A stretch of 64,000 nucleotides of DNA from Brachynemurus nebulosus. Taxonomy: Eukaryota > Arthropoda > Insecta > Neuroptera > Myrmeleontidae. Location of the stretch: NCBI GenBank assembly GCA_035578155.1, contig JAPWDM010000017.1, forward strand, positions 3,000,001-3,064,000, in the 5' to 3' direction. The position numbers and the translations under genes were made by a program. Under the pieces are notes generated by a model that saw only the letters and a program-made list of their open reading frames with translations, did not search any database and had not been told where the DNA came from. Position 1 is the stretch's first letter. Each line of letters opens with the position of its first letter. Of the stretch, positions 56,474 through 64,000 are shown one piece after another.

Positions 56474-58521
56474 TCAACTAAATTTCTTCTGAGATGTACA
56501 AAGAAGGCCTTAACACTTGATAGACCCCATAATGGACCCATCACACTCAGTTTTCATTTATTTATGACTTACAAAACCAAATTTTTTGTTGCTCTACATT
56601 TTCGGTTTCATCTAGAGCAAGAAGAATTGTGTATTAATAAACATTCCCGACTTTTGTTATCGACAATACTTTTTCTTCATAATCTGATTTCGACTAAATT
56701 TTGAATTTTTTCCGTTGTTAGTTTGGTATTTTCGTCACCTGATTAAAAGAGGTGCCTGAAGATTAGATCTTTCGGTATTTTAAGTACATAAAATCAAAAA
56801 TAGTCCCATGCACAAGTTCTAGAAATAGGAGGAAGAAACCCATTATCTTGAACTAGAGTACTTTGAAAATTTGAAAAATAAAATATAAATTAATACAAAC
56901 GTGTAAAAAATAAATATATTTCACACCTTCTTTAATGTGTAGGAACAAAATCGACGTTAATTGCAGAGTTAATAAAATCAAAATAAACAAAATATCAGTA
57001 GCCATCAATAATAATAAATGAAATGAATTGACAAAACTAATTACAATAAACTTAATTAATTATGTAAGATAAGTGGATACAAAAAAACCTGTAGACCTTG
57101 ATGCTAGATGTTGATAACTCTACCTAAATATTATACAAAAAACATTTATTAATTTATTGTATCCGGAAAAAAAAACGTAGATCAATTTAATAACATTATA
57201 TCCATATAAAATGTACATATGTATATTATGTATACTTATGCTAACAAATGGGAGGTGTGTCGAAAAATATATACAGTGTATACTGTTTACTAGGCTATTG
57301 AATTTAAGGTATTAAAAATAAATTAATAACTGGTAGGCAGTTCTATCAGTTGAAGTGAAACATGCTCCCAAAAGATTTGTATTGATAATAGCATTGAAAA
57401 GTACAATCTTAGGTTTACAAAACTTCATAACAATTTCGATTCAAGCGATGATACCCTTAACTTGAATTCGAAATAAAAATTTTGCGAAATATCAACAGAT
57501 TTTTGTAATTTTAAGTGCTTTGGATTGTCTTTTTTTTTCTACTTACAGTCAGAATAAAGTCGTGCCAAAAATGTTGTCTACTTTAAAAATTAGCTTTTTA
57601 ACTAGACCTAGATTTTTAGATTCAGAAAAAATTTAAACAAATACCCTAAAGTTATATAGCCTATACCTTCAAAACGTTTCAGATTTGTAATTCAGTGACA
57701 AAAATTTTGTTTATTTAAATGAAATTTTCCTAGTAGAACCATTTTAGATGAAATTTTTCTTTTAAAAACTCATATAAATTACACCGGGAGATTAAGGGTC
57801 ATTTTTTATAATCTTTAAGGCATTTGACGTCTATTCTAATGATACATGAATGATATATTATATTATTTTTAGTATTTAATATATAGAATGTCAAAATTTG
57901 AATCAGCTTTAAATGAAACCAGTTTAAAATTTTACTTTTCTAACAGGCAACTAATAAGGAAATTTAAAAATCTATCCAAAATCAAACCTTTTTCTAAAAA
58001 TTAAGTAATAAACAGAAATTTATTTTAAGAAAATATGAGAATAATTTGCCTTGTAATTTTAATTAAATTAAACTGTTTCATTAGCTCATCAACCTTGTAA
58101 AACACAATAATTGAAGACTTCCATTCCGGATTACACCTTTTATATAGTATTAATTGGATAATTGTTATGCAAGTAGTTATCAGCGGGGCTCATATAGAAA
58201 TATAAGGTATGGAGGTGCAAAATCAAATTCTATTCAAATATAATATCTGCTCTTTTGTAAAAGGGTAGACAGAGAAACGTAGTGTGGGGTTTTGACTTAT
58301 TTAGATAGAACAAAACCAGCAATTAAGGGAAAAACCAAATAAACTTCGCAATATTGTATCCAACATTAGATATAATTTAATATTTTTCCGTTGTGTTGTA
58401 TCTGTTAACTACTCCAAAGCTAACCTCCAAATCGACAAACCCTAAACTATCGTATTTCTATAATTTAAAAAATCAAAAAAAACTATGGAAGTATACGTCA
58501 GCTACAATGACAAAAAAATTT
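56474..58521. other. AT-rich DNA, nothing recognised
   Basis: No supported gene or element in this 2 kb; the ORF at 56468-56704 has no motif. Confidence 0.4.
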
Positions 58522-59020
58522 AAAATGTATAAAAAAACAAATAAATAAACGAATAAAACTTAGAAAAAAGTAAAAGGAAAGAAAAAAGACTTCACACTTA
58601 ACTAATTTTAATTTACAACAACAGTTAGCAGACTTTTATTGAATTTAGTAATTATTTAATCTCTAAGCAAATAGGATCCTATTAAAGTAAATTTTCTTTT
58701 TTGCTCTAATTATATGTTTCTATTAAAAAAATTTTCATTATAACTTTGCATTGAAAAAATACAAACATTAAGGTACCATCGCAGTGTGATCAGCCGAAAA
58801 ATAGCCAACTTTCGCGATTTTTTTTCGGATGGATTGGTTAGGGGAATGGGATTGAATTTTTCTTCTACGATTAATACTACTATTTAACAATACAAAAATA
58901 TTTTTTTTTATTCATTTTTATTTATTTTTTATAATTATTATAATCTTTTGAAAAAAGTGTCTTTAAAAAAGGGCGAAAATCGGTGCCCATGATTGCCGCC
59001 GTAGTTTTCATTCGAAAAAA
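58522..59020. repeat. Left arm of a large inverted duplication (partner 62351-62835)
   Basis: About 490 bp match the inverse of 62351-62835, including AAAAGTCTGCTAACTGTTGT / ACAACAGTTAGCAGACTTTT and AGGTACCATCGCAGTGTGAT. It extends beyond the foldback element into its left flank, so it is a segmental duplication and not just another element copy. Confidence 0.85.
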
Positions 59021-59472
59021 AATCAGATAGATTATAAATTTGCAAGTAAGCCGCTATGTACCTATGGGAGCTATTTATTTTCTTTTGAAATCTTCCTATT
59101 TTTTCTCACGAAAAACTATAAAAAATTTTGTACTTTTTATTCAAACCACCGCCATTTTTTTCAAATTTCAAGAAAAAAAAGCTCCCATAGGTACATAGCG
59201 GCTTACCTACAAATTTATAATCTATTTGAGTTTTTTTATTCGGATGAAAACTGCGGCCGCAATCGTGGGCACCGATTTTCGCCCTTTTTTAATGACACTT
59301 TTTTCAAAAATTATAATAATTATAAAAAAGAAAAATAAAAAAAATATTTTTGTATTGTTAAATAGTGGTATTAATCGTGAAAAAAAATTCAATCCCATAC
59401 CCTCATCCTATTCATTCGAAAAAAAATCGCGAAAATTGACTATTTTTCGGCTGATCACACTGTGATGGTACC
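58772..59472. mobile_element. Foldback element with ~295-bp arms
   Basis: The left arm 58772-59071 starts GGTACCATCGCAGTGTGATC and the right arm 59181-59472 mirrors it, ending GATCACACTGTGATGGTACC. The inner part includes CCCATAGGTACATAGCGGC in both. The arms are about 90% alike by eye. The loop is about 110 bp. No ORF of note; the plus ORF at 59226-59465 lies in an arm. Confidence 0.85.
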
Positions 59473-59590
59473 TAGGGAAAAACTGGAAGAGTAATATGGT
59501 TAGTTCAATTTATTAAATTTCAATGGATAAATTACAAAATTTAATGTAATACGGGGTGTCCCACTCGGATGTATACATACAATTTACATA

Positions 59591-59852
59591 TTAATTAACA
59601 CTGAGTACTGAATCGAACATATTAACATATGTTCCCTAGAGATACCCAAGTATTAAATTGTGAAGCATGACTCCATTTTACTAAACACAACTGTAACCAC
59701 GGAGATTTGTTTATAAATATTAGATAATCCATTAAATTAATGGTTTGACCGCCATTAAAGTAATCACATCAGTCAATTTTTTGCTTCAATTCCTTAATGT
59801 ATTTTTAATACACAGCATTCTCTCTAGTCGATTTCTCCTCAGTGTTAATTAA
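59591..59852. mobile_element. MITE, sibling of the copy in the Gypsy element
   Basis: A 262-bp unit with perfect 15-bp ends TTAATTAACACTGAG and CTCAGTGTTAATTAA. It may be TTAA-flanked, or carry an 8-bp TTAATTAA duplication; palindromic ends prevent a decision. The interior matches 33483-33734. Confidence 0.8.
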
Positions 59853-62276
59853 TAAAAAATTGCTTTAGGTAATTTATATTTTTGGTAATTTTCTTTTATA
59901 AAATAATTTATTTTATTTTATTATAAAAAATAAATAAATAGGTAAAATAAGAGCACATTAACTGTATTTTCAACTTCTGTCCTAACTGTAGTAGATGTCT
60001 TCTTATGTACACTATTTACACATTCATATTTTTTTAAATTCATTAAAATGCATCAAATTGTCCTGAACCACGGTATCGGACGATCAGGATACTTAATACT
60101 GAATAATTGTCTAGTAGGTACTACGCAAACTATTTCCTGCAATCCTCTACCATATTATCTGCATTATTTCTTCAACAGAATATTCTTTCAGTATTTTTAT
60201 TATTTTAATAATTATTTCCAAGGAATTAAAAAATTGACTTTTGAATTTACAGAAAATGACACAATTTATGTGAATATGTGAATTGCTTAAAAATTACGTC
60301 ATTCATTTTTTCATTTTACTGCATTATTATTGTTAAGACGATGACTATAACAGTAGCTATAATATTAAATTGGTATTATTCATTTATTCAAAGCACCCTT
60401 GTGACATAGCTTTCTCCTTATGGGAATTCGGTGTTATCAATTAACATGTAAACCGTATGTATACTTCCAAACGAGATCCCGATATACCTACATGAGACTG
60501 AATAATATGTAAACACTTGGTATAAAAATGATTCCTTACTTTTGTACGCAGACGAGATTTATTTGACCCTGATTTATACTTTTTTCAATTTTTTCCATAA
60601 ATCTCTCTTAATTAAATCACATACTTCTGTATGTACACTGCATTCGACTTCTACAAATGTGAATGTCTGTTTCTACACAAGCCGCGGTGACTGATAAGTC
60701 ACATAATCATTTGATTGACTGGTCCATTTTATTTAATTCATGTACAATTTCAAATGATTGACTGACTATTGTTAACCGCATATAGCAGAATAATAATTAA
60801 AGATGTACACACCCAAAAAAATAATTATATTGTACGAACGACTGTCTATTATTCGTATGGATAAAAAAATTTCCACTGTATGTCACACAGAATGTAAATC
60901 AGTAATAAAAATGGTAGAATAGCGAAGGAAAAACACTATTTAAAAAAATGAAGGTATAAACATATGTTTTATTCAGTCTTATTGTATTTTATCCGGTTTT
61001 AACCAAATTCTGACGATGTAGTAACTTTGGCCAGAAGCGATAAAAATTGTACCTGCTAAGAACCCATCCCCCCTTCCCATACAAAAATGACTTCTCATAA
61101 TTCAGTTTAACTAAAAATGAAACGAGCGGTATCGAAAATTTGCAATTTGGTTTTGAGTTTAAATGTCAATCGCTACTGAAATTACATTTTTGATGGCTTC
61201 AGTGAGCGTTATGATACTGAAATCATCAAGTTCTAATTTTTAACTTACCCGATTTAAGACGTTACATCATTTTAGAAAAAAAATTTCCACTTTTCATTGA
61301 CTTAAATGATGTATTAACATTGTAACAATGTATTAAAATCTCTAGAATGACGTTCAAAAGGAATTATGATTACGAAAATACTTTGAAATTCGTTTTGAAT
61401 CTGATTTCTGAAATGACTTCGAGCGGTTGAAAATATTTTAAAACGCTGCTCCCCTGCGCGTAACATTTTTGGAATCTCTCAGCTTATTGTTAGCCAATAA
61501 CTTTTTTTCATTACGTACTTTACTCCGTTACTTTTGCTACATAGATTATCTAGAGCGGTACATAAGATTTTTGAAATTGGTTAACTAATATATCTTTTTA
61601 AACAAATTAAAGTTGATTTTTTCGCCGATTGCCGAATTTTTTTTTAACTGGTGCCATTTAACGACAAATCAATATCTTTTAATAATCTTGTGTACCTCTC
61701 TAGAAAAACTAATTTAAATGATGAAAAAAACTTTTTTTCTGGGTGCTCTTTGTTATGGTGCCCACCACGAATCTCTTCGCAAAAATGGTCTATGTTTAAC
61801 CAAGTCCCGCGCCGCAATATTGTTTTGTATTTTTTATGTATCCAAGATTACATACAAGGAGTCAAACTAGCATGTCTACCAAACTGTGCCCGCTGTAACC
61901 AGCGAGTGATGTAGACACAGCACACATACAATCAAAACACATAATGTATGGGCACGAATATACGAATGTGTTAGTATAATATGCTGATGATGATGTAAGG
62001 AGTTCGCATACATAATATGCTATATACTATAGTGGCCGATCTACGTCACAACCAGTCAACAATCAAAATAAAATTTATTTATTTTAAGAAGGATATCCCT
62101 TTATTTTAAGAAATTTTTTATTCAGTAGAATTTTTACACTTAAATACGACACACTTCATATTATGTTTTTTCTGTTTAAATTTTACGAGTTGATTTAAAA
62201 ACATGATATTAATTAAGACGTAAACACCACGACGGACAGTAACAGACTAAATCGGTAGTGGTATAAATTGCTACTT
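59853..62276. other. AT-rich DNA, no supported gene
   Basis: ORFs at 60048-60281 (Phe/Tyr-rich) and 61651-61914 (ending NCARCNQRVM) have no recognised family. The latter has non-repetitive composition and might be a remnant. No transposon ends were seen. Confidence 0.35.
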
Positions 62277-62351
62277 ATTGCAACTTTCGAATTACACGTT
62301 ACATTTCCATTTTTGGAAATTCGCTAAAACGTGTAATTCGAAAGTTGCAAT
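62277..62351. repeat. 75-bp hairpin
   Basis: ATTGCAACTTTCGAATTACACGTT-type arm at the left, with its inverse at the right (arms about 24 bp). It lies exactly at the inner edge of the inverted duplication arm 62351-62835, suggesting a junction. Confidence 0.8.
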
Positions 62352-62833
62352 TTTTTTCGGATGAAAACTGCGGCCGCAATCGTGGGCACCGATTTTCGCC
62401 CTTTTTTATAGACACTTTTTTCAAAAGATTATAATAATTATAAAAAATAAAAATGAATAAAAAAAAATATTTTTGTATTGTTAAATAGTAGTATTAATCG
62501 TAGAAAAAAAACCCCTAACCAATCCATCCGAAAAAAAATCGCGAAAGTTGGCTATTTTTCGACTGATTACACTGTGATGGTACCTTAATGTTTGTATTTT
62601 TTCAATGGAGAGTTATAATGGAAATTTTATTAATAGAAACATACAATTAGAGCAAAAAAGAAAATTTACTTTAATCGGATGCTATTTGCTTAGAGATTAA
62701 ATAATTACTAAATTCAATAAAAGTCTGCTAACTGTTGTTGTAAATTAGAATTAGTTAAGTGTGAAGTCTTTTTTCTTTCCTTTTACTTTATTTTAAATTT
62801 TATTCGTTTATTTATTTGTTCTCTTATACATTT

Positions 62834-62835
<2 letters not shown>
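62351..62835. repeat. Right arm of a large inverted duplication
   Basis: Inverse of 58522-59020, containing half of the foldback element (to GATGGTACC at 62584) plus 250 bp of its flank. Confidence 0.85.

Positions 62836-62836
<1 letters not shown>

Positions 62837-62906
<70 letters not shown>
62837..62906. repeat. (TA)n microsatellite
   Basis: AT run followed by TTTATTTATTTATG, adjoining the SINE-like repeat to the right. Confidence 0.95.
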
Positions 62907-62910
<4 letters not shown>

Positions 62911-62914
62911 TTAT

Positions 62915-63060
62915 TTATGTGTTCCCACGATAACTCTCGAACGAAACGTTTAATGCTTATGAAATTTGGTGTGCGTACTGGAAAATGCATTGGGTCGCCT
63001 AAGTTCGTGAGCCAGACACGTCGGATGTCGTCCAGAAGTAGGTTTTTCGAGCATTTTTAG
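62915..63060 (-). repeat. SINE-like repeat with TA tail, copy 3
   Basis: In reverse orientation it gives ACCTACTTCTGGACGACATC, AAATTTCATAAGCATTAAAC and GTTTCGTTCGAGAGTTATCG before the TA array, closely matching 7641-7812. Confidence 0.75.
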
Positions 63061-63405
63061 TCAACAAAATGAGATTTTTGCCAGAATTAAGCAATTTTTA
63101 GAATATTTTTTACATCAAAGCAAAGTGCGTAAAAAATGTTGTGCCATTTCGTTGTGCCTCGCGGTTGGTGTTTTAATGCTATTCATATGCCTGAGCCATC
63201 CTCAGCGAGGAACTCGGCGAGGAACCTCGTCCAGCCTCGGCGAGAATGTGGCGGGTCCTTTATATTGTGTTATGTGGTTATAGGGGGTTATAGGTACGAA
63301 TCTGTGCCTATAGAGTATAGATGGAATAGTTCGGGTAGTTGCTGACAGATCGCTACATCTAGTGTCGATAACTGGCACACTAATTTAAATACCCCTGTCG
63401 CAGCA
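63061..63405. repeat. Moderately GC-rich unassigned segment
   Basis: TCAGCGAGGAACTCGGCGAG and GAACCTCGTCCAGCCTCGGC form short degenerate repeats near 63190-63245. The 69-codon plus ORF spanning this has no motif and is not called. Confidence 0.4.
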
Positions 63406-63409
63406 TAAC

Positions 63410-63725
63410 ATAGCGAATTTTCAAAGCTTGGGCACTGGCGGATCTCATCTAAGACCTGTACCTATTTAAAATAATTTAGCTTTCTAAGAGTAAAAGAATT
63501 TTTAAAATCGGCTGGGTAATTAGTTTTGGTATTTTTGGGGACCCAAGAACCCGAACGAATTTTGTGCAGCATAGTTGTATCCATCTAAAATAATTTAGTT
63601 CTGTAGCAGTGAGAAATTTTTTAGCATCGGTTCGATAACTTATTACTGGCGTTTTCGGATCTGCAAGATCCCGGTGGACCTCATTAAAAAATCAGCTCGA
63701 TCGTATATTCTAGGCGGACTTTATG

Positions 63726-63787
<62 letters not shown>

Positions 63788-64000
63788 AACCCGTTGTGTA
63801 GCATTCTACGCCGCATTTGCATCCGCAGGACAGTTGTGGATCACAGATAACACAACCTGTACCTATCTAAAATAGTTTACCTCGGTAATAGTAAAAAAGT
63901 TTCAAAATCGGTCAGTTATTTTATTTTTGACACTTTTAGTTCCTACTGACACTGTCAGACCTTACATAACGTAATCTATATGTATCTAAAATAGCTTAGC
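63410..64000 (+). repeat. Minisatellite of ~120-bp units, second block, with (TA)n
   Basis: Degenerate units before (63420-63710) and after (63783-64000) a (TA)n array at 63728-63782. TAGCATTCTACGCCGCATTT directly after the array matches 6098-6117, and CTATCTAAAATAGTTTACCT matches the first block. It continues past the window edge. Confidence 0.85.

Noticed and set aside
61651..61914. 87-codon ORF ending in a Cys pair
   Set aside because: A single CxxC near the end is not enough; the rest has no recognised pattern.
63136..63345. 69-codon ORF in a GC-richer segment
   Set aside because: Overlaps short degenerate repeats (GGCGAGGAACCTCG-like) and has no family motif.

Overview
This window is AT-rich eukaryotic nuclear DNA, almost certainly from an arthropod and most likely an insect. 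The basis is the transposon families present: Ty3/Gypsy, Tc1/mariner, pogo/Tigger-like, hAT-like, Mutator-like, an ISXO2/Merlin-type transposase and several non-LTR retrotransposon relics. There is also one exon with a normal GT splice donor, long (TA)n arrays and no bacterial operon structure. I cannot name the species. Hemiptera is a guess from remembered family resemblance only.

Only one stretch looks like a host gene: a 49-codon first coding exon of a protein kinase at 19085-19231 (minus). The rest that can be identified is transposable elements, many nested in one another. Most apparent ORFs, especially the Tyr-Ile repeats, are translations of (TA)n arrays or repeats.

Layout. 1-2340: little recognisable except a 182-bp-offset duplication. 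2340-10580: two roughly 1.65-kb copies of a dispersed repeat (called family A here), each holding a (TA)n array; an inverted fragment of it; a Mutator-like foldback element with a perfect 9-bp target duplication (4021-5425); and a minisatellite of about 120 bp (6066-7165). 10.9-11.6 kb: a LINE endonuclease relic cut by a dispersed repeat. 13.0-14.3 kb: an unnamed element with about 200-bp inverted repeats around a zinc-ligand ORF. 14.4-18.8 kb: a TA-flanked inverted-repeat element loaded with nested MITEs. 19.1 kb: kinase exon. 22.6-24.2 kb: a second Mutator-like element with a 9-bp duplication. 24.2-25.1 kb: LINE remains. 27.2-28.4 kb: tandem plus inverted repeats. 29.5-30.0 kb: a palindromic MITE with a (TA)n core. 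30.8-35.6 kb: a decayed Ty3/Gypsy element on the minus strand (order gag, protease, RT, RNase H, integrase), interrupted by a MITE shared with 59.6 kb.

36.05-43.02 kb is the most interesting part. It is a roughly 7-kb element with very long inverted arms (left about 2.6 kb including a Tc1 insertion, right about 1.4 kb). The arms contain tandem repeats and many copies of a TTTTGACAC-type motif. The 2.9-kb centre holds three small genes: one resembling an OB-fold nucleic-acid-binding protein, a Cys-rich protein, and a decayed gene of an arthropod family that begins with an FLDIQGYQ motif. The plan suggests a virus-derived or self-replicating mobile element, but no replicase is visible.

43-64 kb: an inverted family A fragment; nested hAT-like and TTAA-flanked elements; a Tc1 element inserted into a (TA)n array (47653-49251); a Merlin-type transposase fragment; two hAT-like MITEs; two clusters of short repeated motifs; a LINE RT relic; a foldback element whose arm is duplicated in inverted orientation 3.3 kb away; and a second block of the 120-bp minisatellite at the right edge.

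All family names come from motif recognition by eye. No searches were run.
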